In this document: in pieces, positions 51,387 through 59,147 of the stretch
Layout of the letters: every line of letters starts with the position of its first letter
How positions within the stretch are numbered: position 1 is the first letter of the stretch
Origin: CAVSWN01 sp963770995
Lineage (GTDB): Bacteria; Acidobacteriota; Vicinamibacteria; Vicinamibacterales; CAVVIG01
DNA length: 64,000 nt
NCBI GenBank assembly: GCA_963770995.1
Contig: CAVYRS010000001.1
Span: 2,604,001 to 2,668,000, forward strand
Direction of reading: 5' to 3'
Notes under the pieces: model-generated
Seen by the model: the letters and a program-made list of their open reading frames with translations, nothing else
What the model was told of the DNA's origin: nothing
Database searches by the model: none
Made by a program: the position numbers and the translations under genes

Positions 51387-52358
51387 ATGCGGCGCATCAT
51401 CCTGCTCGTGTGTTTGTCTTGGAGTTTGCCTACGGCCGTGCCGGCCGATCAACGCGTCGCGACGCGCATGCGCCATGTCTTATTCCGAGTAGGGAACGGG
51501 GTGGACGTCCAGGTGCTCGATCTCGCCGGCCACCTGTTGAGCACCACGGCTGGGCCTCCCGTCTTCGATAACGTCGGGTCCTATGTGCTCGCAATCGACT
51601 CAGCGCGCATCGCGATGACACCCGAGAGCCTCACGAACCTGATGAACAACCACGTCTTCGGGGAGCACGCGCCGATCAGGAACGTCAAGATCGGCGTCGA
51701 GGGTCAGGAGCTGACGCAGTCCGGAACGCTGAAGAAAGGCCTGCCGATTCCGTTCTCCATGCGCGCGACAGTTGCGGCGACGCCGGACGGTCGGCTTCGC
51801 CTGCATCCCACGTCGCTCAAGGCGGCCGGCTTCGTGTCCAAGCGTGTGCTGGATTTCTTCGGGCTCGAGCTCGAGAACCTGGTGAAGATGAAGGATGTGA
51901 CGGGCGTGACGGTGGACGGCGACGATCTCCTGCTCGAACCGCAGCGCCTGCTGCCGCCGCCGAGGATTCGCGGCCGCCTCACCCGTGCCTGGATCGAAAA
52001 CGGCGTCGTCATGCAGCAATTCGGCGGCGCGATCCCGCGAACCGCGATCGCTCCCGCCGGAAAGCGCACCAACTACATGTACTATCGCCACGGCACGCTC
52101 AGGTTCGGGAAATTGACGATGAGGGACGCCGACCTGCTGCTGGTCGACACGGATCCCAAGGACCCGTTCGATTTTTCGCCCGCGCAGTACAACGATCAGC
52201 TGATCGCTGGATATTCGAAGACCACGCCCGCGCGCGGGCTCATCGTTTATATGCCGGACTTGGCTGATCTGAGCGCGCCTCGCCGATCCACGCGGGCGCA
52301 GGCGCAGGTGCCGGCGCCGGCCGCTGAAACACCGGGCCCTTCGAAAAAGCGGCCTTGA
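51387..52358 (+). CDS. secreted protein of unknown function
   Basis: From the ATG at 51387 (ACGAGGG upstream) the product is 323 residues with a signal peptide (IILLVCLSWSLPTAVPA). The body is beta-rich with YVLAIDSARIAMTPESLTNLMNNHVF, IRNVKIGVEGQELTQSGTLKKGLPIPF and DLLLEPQRLLPPPRIRGRLT, and YMYYRHGTLRFGKLTMRDADLLLVDTD near the C-terminus. It resembles periplasmic lipid-binding-like barrels but I do not recognise a family. Its 3' end overlaps the convergent FTR1 gene by 119 bp, where its Ala/Pro/Gln-rich tail lies opposite the FTR1 C-terminus. Confidence 0.75.
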   Translation: MRRIILLVCLSWSLPTAVPADQRVATRMRHVLFRVGNGVDVQVLDLAGHLLSTTAGPPVFDNVGSYVLAIDSARIAMTPESLTNLMNNHVFGEHAPIRNVKIGVEGQELTQSGTLKKGLPIPFSMRATVAATPDGRLRLHPTSLKAAGFVSKRVLDFFGLELENLVKMKDVTGVTVDGDDLLLEPQRLLPPPRIRGRLTRAWIENGVVMQQFGGAIPRTAIAPAGKRTNYMYYRHGTLRFGKLTMRDADLLLVDTDPKDPFDFSPAQYNDQLIAGYSKTTPARGLIVYMPDLADLSAPRRSTRAQAQVPAPAAETPGPSKKRP

Positions 52359-53070
52359 CCAGGACCCAGCCGAGCGGAAGAACAACGAGCAAATAGGTCA
52401 GCAGGTGGCCGAAGGCGCTGTCGGGCCCCCACGCTTCCGTCTTCACGTGAAGGAACTCGCTGTAGGGGAGGAAGCCCTGCTCCGACATTTCGTGAACGCC
52501 GTAAATGAGAAGCTGCACCACGAAGACAAGCAGGAAGATCGCCGTCGCCTGAAAGAACAGCCGGAGGTTGACGCGCCGGCCGTACTTCGACCAGAGCCAT
52601 GCGATGCCCGCCGCGCAGAGGAACCCGGACAAGGCGCCGAACGCCAGGTTCACGCTCTCGCGCAGCTGCATGAGCAGGAGCGCCGTTTCGAGGCCCTCGC
52701 GGCTCACCATCAGCAGCGTGAACAAGAAGACCCCCGCGAACGCCGCGATGCCGGGGCGGGCGCTCGACGATTCGAGGCGCTCCTCGATGTCGTTCTTCAT
52801 CGTGCGGCCGGCCCGCCACATCTGCACGGTCAGCCACGTGACCGAGGCCGCTGCAATCAGCGCCAGCGGACCCTCCAGCCATTCCTGGTTGGCCGCCGAA
52901 AACAGCAGGTAGGCACCGACGACGCTCAAAGCGAGCGCGGCGACGATGCCCCACTGCACGGCGGGAATGAGGGCGGTGCGTCCCGACTTCCGCAGAAACG
53001 ACAAACTGATCGCGACGATCAGGAAGGCTTCGAGCCCTTCGCGCCACGTGATGACGAACGCCTGCAGCAT
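52240..53070 (-). CDS. FTR1-family iron permease
   Basis: FTR1/EfeU permeases import iron and carry two iron-binding REGLE motifs. Here they are WREGLEAFL at residues 9-15 and VSREGLETALL near 123-130, within a seven-helix protein of 276 residues. The C-terminus ends with a Pro/Ala repeat that overlaps the convergent gene. No EfeO or EfeB partner is adjacent. A 7-1-7 palindrome (53093-53107) lies about 25 bp upstream, suggesting Fur-type control. The frataxin gene cyaY lies about 1.2 kb away on the other strand. Confidence 0.9.
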   Translation of the reverse strand: MLQAFVITWREGLEAFLIVAISLSFLRKSGRTALIPAVQWGIVAALALSVVGAYLLFSAANQEWLEGPLALIAAASVTWLTVQMWRAGRTMKNDIEERLESSSARPGIAAFAGVFLFTLLMVSREGLETALLLMQLRESVNLAFGALSGFLCAAGIAWLWSKYGRRVNLRLFFQATAIFLLVFVVQLLIYGVHEMSEQGFLPYSEFLHVKTEAWGPDSAFGHLLTYLLVVLPLGWVLVKAAFSKGPVFQRPAPAPAPAPAWIGEARSDQPSPAYKR

Positions 53071-53092
53071 GAGTAGCGGCCGATTTCTATAA

Positions 53093-53107
53093 TGAGACTG
53101 AGTCTCA
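53093..53107. promoter_or_regulatory. 7-1-7 palindrome, candidate Fur-family operator
   Basis: TGAGACT-G-AGTCTCA is a perfect 15-bp palindrome in the spacing of a classic Fur box (TGATAAT-N-ATTATCA), just upstream of the FTR1 gene and next to an AT-rich -10-like element. Position before an iron permease supports iron-responsive repression. Confidence 0.55.
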
Positions 53108-53204
53108 GAATGCGTCTTCAGTTTACCCGCGTGATATCCGACCGGTCAAGTCGGGCATCCCAACCTGCTCGGACAGGGCCGAACCGATGCGGTAAGCTGA
53201 GACC

Positions 53205-54122
53205 ATGACGTTTCCGGCCCTTCCGGCCGCGGTGGCGGTCGTCACGGTGGCGAGCTCGATGCTGGTCCTGGCACAGCAGCAGCCGACGTTCAGGTCGGGC
53301 ACGCAGATCGTGTCGTTGTTCGTCACGGTCGCCGACGCTCAGAAGCGCCTGGTGCCCGGCCTCACGCAGGACGACTTCGAAGTCTTCGACAACGACAAAC
53401 CACAGCCCATCGTCTTTTTCGATAACAGCGTCCGGCCCATCACCGTCGTGACCATGCTCGACACGAGCGGGAGCATGACGCTCATGATCGATCTGCTGAA
53501 GCGCGCGGCGGAACAGTTTCTCATTCGGCTGCTGCCCGAAGACAAAGGGCGGATCGGCGCGTTCAACGACAAGATTCAAATGAACGCACGCTTTACGAGC
53601 AACCGCGACGACTTGGTGAGCTACCTGGCAGACCTGGACTACGGGAATTCGACGCGGCTGTGGGACGCGGCGCTCGCCGGCCTGGACGAGTTGAAGGCCG
53701 TCGACGGGCGCCGGGTGTTGTTGATGTTCACCGATGGCGACGACACCGACAGCCGCACGGGTCTCGGTACGGTGATCGAGCGCGCGCGCGCGGACGAAAC
53801 GATGGTGTACACGATCGGCCTGGAGAGCAGCTACTTCAACGGCCAACGGTACGTGAAAAGCAGAGCCGACCGCGGCCTGAAGAAGCTGTCGGACGAAACC
53901 GGCGGCGGCTTCTTCGAACTCGACAAGTCGAGCGACCTCGCTCCGACCTTCACGAAGGTGGCGACCGAGCTGCACAGTCAGTATGTGATCGGGTTCGCGC
54001 CGACGCAGCTCGATAACAAGGTGCACAAGCTGACGGTGAAGATGAAGCAGCCGGGGCTTTCCGCGCGAGCTCGTCGCAGCTACGTGGCCGCTCCCGATAA
54101 ATTTACGGTGAGTGAGAAGTAG
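53205..54122 (+). CDS. secreted VWA-domain protein of the acidobacterial type
   Basis: The 305-residue protein has a signal peptide (ALPAAVAVVTVASSMLVLAQ), a short beta region (SLFVTVADAQKRLVPGLTQDDFEVF, typical of the acidobacterial VWA family), and a VWA domain (about 80-270) with the metal site DTSGS near residue 85 and later MFTDGDDTDSR. Such proteins probably bind partner proteins or ligands outside the cytoplasm, but the role is not known. It is divergent from FTR1 with a 134-bp gap. Start ATG at 53205. Confidence 0.87.
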   Translation: MTFPALPAAVAVVTVASSMLVLAQQQPTFRSGTQIVSLFVTVADAQKRLVPGLTQDDFEVFDNDKPQPIVFFDNSVRPITVVTMLDTSGSMTLMIDLLKRAAEQFLIRLLPEDKGRIGAFNDKIQMNARFTSNRDDLVSYLADLDYGNSTRLWDAALAGLDELKAVDGRRVLLMFTDGDDTDSRTGLGTVIERARADETMVYTIGLESSYFNGQRYVKSRADRGLKKLSDETGGGFFELDKSSDLAPTFTKVATELHSQYVIGFAPTQLDNKVHKLTVKMKQPGLSARARRSYVAAPDKFTVSEK

Positions 54123-54165
54123 CGAGAAGCAACGCGGGCGGTGGAGGCCCGCGGTCCGCCGTAGG

Positions 54166-54252
54166 TTAGACGAACATCACCGCGACGATTACCGCAACCA
54201 GCAACGCCGCGACAACCCACTCCGCCGACGCCGAGAAGCTCCAGTCCCTCAT
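54166..54252 (-). CDS. 28-residue single-pass membrane peptide
   Basis: A short frame encodes MRDWSFSASAEWVVAALLVA followed by VIVAVMFV and a stop. It has a good ribosome site (AGGGAG, 6-10 nt before the ATG) and one clear hydrophobic helix from residue 11. It lies in the 200-bp gap between the VWA gene and cyaY, on the opposite strand. It resembles small membrane proteins, but only comparison with relatives could prove it is translated. Confidence 0.5.
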   Translation of the reverse strand: MRDWSFSASAEWVVAALLVAVIVAVMFV

Positions 54253-54321
54253 AGCAGTTTCTCCCTGATTTTCTGTTCCAATGGGTTAGACGCGCGCCCC
54301 CACCCGAAGGTTTAATAGGGT

Positions 54322-54645
54322 ATGGCCGGGCTGACTGAGCAGGAATTCCGGGTCAAAAGCGACGAAGCGCTTGAATCCGCACGGCGTGCGCTCATGCAAC
54401 TCGCGGACAGCGAAGGGTTTGAAGTGGATCTACAGAATGGCGTTCTCCAGGTTGCCTTCGAGGAACCGAAGGACGCCAGGTTCGTGGTGTCTCCAAATGC
54501 ACCCGTCAGGCAGATCTGGGTGTCGGCGATGGCCCGAAGCTACAAACTCTCGTGGGTGCCGGAGCTGCATGCCTTTGCACTCGAGAACGAAACCTTGCCG
54601 CAACTGCTCGAACGGCTGTCGCGTACGTTTCTCGAGGCCCGATGA
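54322..54645 (+). CDS. cyaY: frataxin-like iron donor protein CyaY
   Basis: CyaY binds iron and moderates Fe-S cluster assembly in the cytoplasm. The 107-residue protein has the frataxin alpha-beta sandwich: an acidic first helix (LTEQEFRVKSDEALESARRAL), GFEVDLQNGVLQVAFEE, the conserved RQIWVSAMARSYKLSW strand pair, and a C-terminal helix LPQLLERLSRTFLEA. The normal length and motifs make it confident. Its TGA overlaps the next start by 4 bp, linking it to the gamma-glutamyltransferase-like gene. Confidence 0.92.
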   Translation: MAGLTEQEFRVKSDEALESARRALMQLADSEGFEVDLQNGVLQVAFEEPKDARFVVSPNAPVRQIWVSAMARSYKLSWVPELHAFALENETLPQLLERLSRTFLEAR

Positions 54646-56270
54646 CGCGCCCAGGCGATCGCCCCTCGGGCAATCCGCACCAGACGCGATCGGCGGTCCT
54701 CGCGAGAAACGGCATGATCGCGACGAGCCAGCCGCTCGCCTCCGCTGCGGGTTTGAAAGTGCTGCAGGACGGCGGCAATGCCATTGACGCTGCAGTCACT
54801 GCCGCCGCCGTGCTCGCCGTCGTCGAACCGTCAATGACGGGGATCGGCGGCGATCTCTTCGCTATCCTATATGACGCGAAGACGAGGACGTTGGGTGCAC
54901 TGAACGCGAGCGGTCGATCGCCGTACGCGGCTACCGCGGCGGAGCTCGCGAAGAGACACATCACGAGCGTGCCGACCAGCGGAGCGCTGTCTGTCACGGT
55001 TCCGGGCGTCGTCGAAGGATGGCATCAACTGCTGACGCGGTACGGGACTCTGCCGATGGCAACGGCCGTGGCGCCCGCGATCGGATACGCGACGGACGGC
55101 TATCCGGTTTCGGAGATCGTCTGCGGCCAGTGGCAGTCCAGCGAACAGAAGCTCGCCGCCGATCGCGCAGCCGCCGCAACCTTCCTGCCGAGCGGCCGGC
55201 CGCCGAACGTCGGCGATGTTTTCACCAACCCTCGCCTGGCCGCAACGCTCGAGGTGATTGCCGCCGGCGGGCGGGACGCTTTCTACAACGGACCGATCGC
55301 ACGCGCCATCGCCTCGGACATGCGGGAACGCGACGGCCTGCTCACGGAGCGCGACTTCGCCGATCACCGCGCGGACTGGATTCAACCCATTTCGACGACC
55401 TATCGCGGCTACGAGGTGTACGAGCTCCCGCCGAACACGCAGGGATTCCTCGTCCTCGAGATGTTGAACATGCTCGAAGGCTTCGATCTCAAAGGGATGG
55501 GTCACAATTCCGCCGACTATCTGCACGCCCTCGTCGAGGCGAAGCGGATTGCGTTTGCGGATCGCGCGGCGTACCTCGGCGATCCGGATGCAGTACCGGA
55601 GGCTGTGCTCCGGATGCTGATCTCCAAGGAGTACGCCGCGACGCGGCGCAAGGAGATCGACCCCTTGCGGGCGGCGCAGACATTCACGGCCGAAGTCGCG
55701 CACGACCTGACCGGCGTCGACCGCGGCGACACGATCTACCTGACCGCAGCAGACGGCCAGGGCAACGTCGTGTCGCTCATCCAATCGCTGTTCTCGGAGT
55801 TCGGCTCGGGCATCGTCGCCGGCAACACCGGGATCGTGCTTGGCAATCGCGGGAGCGCGTTCAACCTGACGCCTGGACACGCCAACGAGATGGCGCCGCA
55901 CAAGCGTCCCCTTCATACGCTGATTCCAGCGTTCGTGATGAAGGACGGCGCGCCGTTTTTCTCCTACGGCGTGATGGGCGGCGACCACCAGGCGCAGGGT
56001 CACACGCAGGTCCTCGTGAACCTGATCGATTTCGGGATGAACGTGCAGGAAGCCGGCGAGGCCGCACGCATCACACATGGCAGCCTCGGGATTCACGTGG
56101 AAAGCGCCATTCCGCAGTCCGTGCGCGACGCGTTGATGCAGCGCGGACATCAGGTCTTCGAAACGGGCGGCAGCTTCGGCGGGTATCAGGGGATCCTGCT
56201 CGACCCTGGAACCGGCGTGTTGATGGGTGGATCCGACGTGAGGAAGGACGGGCTCGCTATCGGATACTGA
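54642..56270 (+). CDS. gamma-glutamyltransferase-family protein (Ntn hydrolase)
   Basis: Gamma-glutamyltransferases cut gamma-glutamyl bonds or move the group to an acceptor. The 542-residue protein starts at the ATG overlapping cyaY (ATGA) and lacks a signal peptide, so it may be cytoplasmic and closer to amidohydrolase-type members such as those acting on oxamate. Marks are GGNAIDAAVTAAAVLAVVEPSMTGIGGD, NASGRSPYAAT, the autoprocessing/catalytic threonine in GDTIYLTAADG (about T364) and GHANEMAPHKRPLHTLIPA. The stop overlaps the next start by one base (TGATG). The true substrate is not determined. Confidence 0.88.
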   Translation: MTRPGDRPSGNPHQTRSAVLARNGMIATSQPLASAAGLKVLQDGGNAIDAAVTAAAVLAVVEPSMTGIGGDLFAILYDAKTRTLGALNASGRSPYAATAAELAKRHITSVPTSGALSVTVPGVVEGWHQLLTRYGTLPMATAVAPAIGYATDGYPVSEIVCGQWQSSEQKLAADRAAAATFLPSGRPPNVGDVFTNPRLAATLEVIAAGGRDAFYNGPIARAIASDMRERDGLLTERDFADHRADWIQPISTTYRGYEVYELPPNTQGFLVLEMLNMLEGFDLKGMGHNSADYLHALVEAKRIAFADRAAYLGDPDAVPEAVLRMLISKEYAATRRKEIDPLRAAQTFTAEVAHDLTGVDRGDTIYLTAADGQGNVVSLIQSLFSEFGSGIVAGNTGIVLGNRGSAFNLTPGHANEMAPHKRPLHTLIPAFVMKDGAPFFSYGVMGGDHQAQGHTQVLVNLIDFGMNVQEAGEAARITHGSLGIHVESAIPQSVRDALMQRGHQVFETGGSFGGYQGILLDPGTGVLMGGSDVRKDGLAIGY

Positions 56271-56758
56271 TGATGTATCGTCTGTGTAAACGGATGGGAC
56301 GCATCAACCATCGACTGTGCATGTTCGTGCTTCTGGCGCTCGCGTCCGCCGGCGCGTGCCGTCAGAGCAGCTCGACGACGCCGAGCGCGCCGACGCCGAC
56401 AACCTCGGTCAACCTGGCCGGATCTTGGGGTGGAACGGCCTCGGACTCTTCTGGACCAGGCACGATGACGCTGCAGGTGACGCAGGCCGGCGCAACCGTG
56501 TCCGGGACCGTCACCATGAGTGTGACCGGCACATCGATCACCGGACGTGGGACGGTGACTGGCACGCTGTCGGGTACCGCCATTCACCTCGTGATCACGA
56601 TACCGGCGGGCGGATTCGACGCGCCATACGTGAGCTGCAATGCCGGAGTGTCGGGCGATGGCGAGGCGACGGCGTCTTCGATCAGCGCCAGGTACACCGG
56701 TACGAACTCGTGCAGCGGTCCCGTCACCGGCGGGAGATTGGATTTGACGAAGGGATGA
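56270..56758 (+). CDS. small lipoprotein, beta-rich
   Basis: The product of about 162 residues has a signal (RINHRLCMFVLLALASAGAC) with a lipobox SAGAC, then a Ser/Thr/Pro linker and a beta-rich domain (LAGSWGGTASDSSGPGTMTL ... VSGTVTMSVTGTSITGRGTVTGTLSGTAI). This resembles small secreted lipocalin-like lipoproteins, but I do not recognise a family. Start ATG at 56270 overlaps the preceding stop; ATG 56273 is equally possible. The stop overlaps the cotH start (ATGA), so the genes are coupled. Confidence 0.78.
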   Translation: MMYRLCKRMGRINHRLCMFVLLALASAGACRQSSSTTPSAPTPTTSVNLAGSWGGTASDSSGPGTMTLQVTQAGATVSGTVTMSVTGTSITGRGTVTGTLSGTAIHLVITIPAGGFDAPYVSCNAGVSGDGEATASSISARYTGTNSCSGPVTGGRLDLTKG

Positions 56759-57990
56759 GGCGCCTGTTCCTGCTCGCCGCGCTCCTCGCGATCGCCGGGC
56801 TCGTCGTAGACGGTCAGGTCCACCGTCCGCAGCTCCTGGGGATCTCCGCCTCCGACGCACTGTTCGACGATACCGTCGTTCAGGAGATCCGGCTGGACCT
56901 CAACGCCGCCGACTGGCAAGCGCTGAAGGCCAACTTTCGAGAGGACACGTACTACCCGGCGGACTTTCGCTGGCGCGATCAGGTTGTCCGCGGCGCCGGG
57001 ATCCGGTCGCGCGGGCTGGGCAGCCGCAGCCCTATCAAGCCAGGGCTGCGAGTGGACTTCGATCGCTTCACGGGAGACCAGACGTTTCTGGGCTTGAAAT
57101 CCGTCGTGCTCAAGAACAACGTCACGGACGCCTCGAACATGCACGAGCGCATCAGCATGCTGTTCATGCGGCGAATGGGTCTCCCCGCCTCGCGCGAGGT
57201 GCATGCGAAACTGTTCGTCAACGGCGACTATCTCGGCGTGTACACGCTGGTCGAATCGGTCGACAAGGATTTTCTGAAACGGGTCTTCAACGAAAACGAC
57301 GGGTTTTTGTTCAGTTACCAGTGGACGTTTCCCTACTACTTCGGTGACCGCGGCACCGACCCAGCCGCTTACGTGCCGCTCCCGTTCGAACCGGAAACCC
57401 ACGAGGAAGATCCCAGGGCCAGCGTGATCGTCGAGCTGGTCCAGACGATCAACCACTCCCCCAACTTCGCGTCGGACATCAACACCTACCTCGACCTCAG
57501 GGGATTCGTCCGCCATATCGCCGTGGAAACGTTTCTCGCCGATCACGACGATTTTCTTGGCGACGCCGGCATGGCGAACTTCTATCTGTACAGACCACCG
57601 ACCAACAGTCGGTTCGGCCTCATTGCGTGGGACAAGAGCGAAGCGTTCACGAGCCCGCTGTTCGACATCTTTCAGCACATCAGGAACGTGCCGCCCGAGC
57701 GCGGCAACCAACTCGTATCGCGTGTGCTCGCCATTCCGGAGATGTTGACGCTCTACCTGGACACGCTGCTCGAGTGCGTGACGAAGATGAACGAGCCCGA
57801 CGCGGCCGATCCGCGCGGTTGGATGGCACGTGAAATTGAGCGCGAGAACGCGCAGATCCGAGACGCGGTGCTCACTGACCCCGTCAAGCCCTTCAGCAAC
57901 GGCGACTACGACACGGCGGTGGCCTTCCTTCGCGACTTCGCTCAACGGCGCGGAGCGTTCGTCACGCAGTCGGTGGCCGCGGCACGCTAG
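56755..57990 (+). CDS. CotH-kinase-family secreted protein
   Basis: CotH proteins are atypical secreted kinases, first known from spore coats. The 411-residue protein has a signal peptide (RLFLLAALLAIAGLVVDG), then GIRSRGLGSRSPIKPGLRVDFDRF with LKNNVTDASNMHERISMLFMRRMGLP, VNGDYLGVYTLVESVDKDFLKR (ATP-site region) and the catalytic-side HIAVETFLADHDDFLGDAGMANFYLY, as in CotH. A further FGLIAWDKSEAF motif supplies metal-binding acids. Substrate in this non-spore-forming context is unknown. It is coupled to the upstream lipoprotein. Confidence 0.85.
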   Translation: MRRLFLLAALLAIAGLVVDGQVHRPQLLGISASDALFDDTVVQEIRLDLNAADWQALKANFREDTYYPADFRWRDQVVRGAGIRSRGLGSRSPIKPGLRVDFDRFTGDQTFLGLKSVVLKNNVTDASNMHERISMLFMRRMGLPASREVHAKLFVNGDYLGVYTLVESVDKDFLKRVFNENDGFLFSYQWTFPYYFGDRGTDPAAYVPLPFEPETHEEDPRASVIVELVQTINHSPNFASDINTYLDLRGFVRHIAVETFLADHDDFLGDAGMANFYLYRPPTNSRFGLIAWDKSEAFTSPLFDIFQHIRNVPPERGNQLVSRVLAIPEMLTLYLDTLLECVTKMNEPDAADPRGWMAREIERENAQIRDAVLTDPVKPFSNGDYDTAVAFLRDFAQRRGAFVTQSVAAAR

Positions 57991-58000
57991 GCAGACACCT

Positions 58001-58064
58001 CGCAAGTCAGAAGTACGAAGTCAGAAGTCAGGTCGTGCTTCAGACTTCAGACTTCAGACTTGCG
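58001..58064. repeat. short-tandem-repeat hairpin, unit AAGTCWG
   Basis: The left arm (58001-58027) CGCAAGTCAGAAGTACG plus repeats pairs with the right arm (58038-58064), built of CTTCAGA units, at about 23 of 27 positions. The 7-bp unit is the same as at 17343-17426. It lies between the convergent cotH and proline racemase genes. Confidence 0.9.
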
Positions 58065-58067
58065 GCG

Positions 58068-59087
58068 TCACAGGCGAAAGCCCTCCTTTAGCGGATCGTC
58101 CTCGTCCACGATGAACGTGTGCTCGCCGGTAATCCACGCCGAGCCTTCGATTTCCGGGACGATCGCCTCTCGATCGCCGACCAGCGTGTGCGACACGACC
58201 CGGCCCGTGAATCTCGTGCCGATAAGGCTTTCGTGGACGAACGGCTTGTCGGCCCCGAGCAGGCCCATCGCGTGGACTACCGACATCACGGCCGCCGTGC
58301 CGGTGCCACATGGAGAGCGGTCGACCTCGGCGTCGGCGAAGATTGTGACGTTTCTGAGGTCGGCGCTGTCGTCACTCGGCGGTCCCGTGAAGATCGTGCC
58401 GTAGATACCGCGCAGCCCGGCGTCCAGCGGATGGGCGATGGTCTGGCTTGCCTCGATGGCGTGCTTGATCTCCATGCCGACGCGGCGCAGTTCCGGCAGA
58501 TGCGGGACGTCGATCGGCAGGCCAACCGCTTCGCTGTCCACGATCGCGTAGAACGCGCCGCCGAACGCGACGTCGGCGCGAAGCTGACGCGAGCCCACCT
58601 TCACCACCAGCCCGCCGTGCAGCACGAACGACGGCACGTTGAGAAACGCGACGCTCTCGACCTTACCTGCCCCACCTGCCTGACCTGCCCCACCGGCCCT
58701 CACGTTGGCGCGCGCCCGAATCGTTCCGGCCGGCGCGTCGTAGACCACGGTCGTGCCGTCGCCTCCGGGAACGAGCAGTCCGCGCTCGAGGGCAATTGTC
58801 GTGACCGCCACGATCCCGTGGCCGCACATCGTGCTGTAGCCCTCGTTGTGCATGAAGAGCACGCCGGCGTGCGAACCGGGCGAAACCGGTTCGGTCAGCA
58901 CCGCGCCGTACATGTCGGCGTGGCCCCGAGGCTCGAGCATCAGGGCCCGCCGCAAATGGTCCGCGTGCCGCCTCACCCACTCGCGTTTCTCGAGCATCGT
59001 GTTGCCGCGGGACGACGGAAAACCGTCAACTATCAGGCGGAGCGGCTCGCCTCCTGCGTGCGCGTCAATCGTCCTCACTCGAAGCAT
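58068..59087 (-). CDS. proline racemase / 4-hydroxyproline epimerase family enzyme
   Basis: These cofactor-independent enzymes use two cysteines to invert the alpha-carbon of proline or hydroxyproline. Both are present: C88 in STMCGHG and C260 in DRSPCGTGT, which argues against the dehydratase subgroup, where the first is threonine. The 339-residue length is normal. DAHAGGEPLRLIVDGFP at the N-terminus is typical. A short Gly/Ala-rich stretch (RAGGAGQAGGAGK) near residue 130 comes from an 18-bp duplication. The gene diverges from the TonB receptor at 59148, suggesting a joint role in using proline-rich or collagen-like peptides. Confidence 0.9.
   Translation of the reverse strand: MLRVRTIDAHAGGEPLRLIVDGFPSSRGNTMLEKREWVRRHADHLRRALMLEPRGHADMYGAVLTEPVSPGSHAGVLFMHNEGYSTMCGHGIVAVTTIALERGLLVPGGDGTTVVYDAPAGTIRARANVRAGGAGQAGGAGKVESVAFLNVPSFVLHGGLVVKVGSRQLRADVAFGGAFYAIVDSEAVGLPIDVPHLPELRRVGMEIKHAIEASQTIAHPLDAGLRGIYGTIFTGPPSDDSADLRNVTIFADAEVDRSPCGTGTAAVMSVVHAMGLLGADKPFVHESLIGTRFTGRVVSHTLVGDREAIVPEIEGSAWITGEHTFIVDEDDPLKEGFRL
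58665..58694. repeat. 18-bp duplication in the racemase gene
   Basis: ACCTGCCCCACC occurs at 58665-58676 and again at 58683-58694. It encodes GGAG repeats on the minus strand and looks like local slippage in a loop. Confidence 0.7.
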
Positions 59088-59147
59088 GTGATTACACTCT
59101 ACTCAAGCATGTATACTGCCGCTAAACACGTGCATAGCGGAGGTCTG

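Noticed and set aside
54867..56150. Long minus-strand frame opposite the gamma-glutamyltransferase gene
   Set aside because: No family motif; the plus strand carries the full enzyme signature.
58119..59147. N-terminal extension of the second TonB receptor through the racemase gene
   Set aside because: The signal peptide and GGAGG site place the start at 59148.
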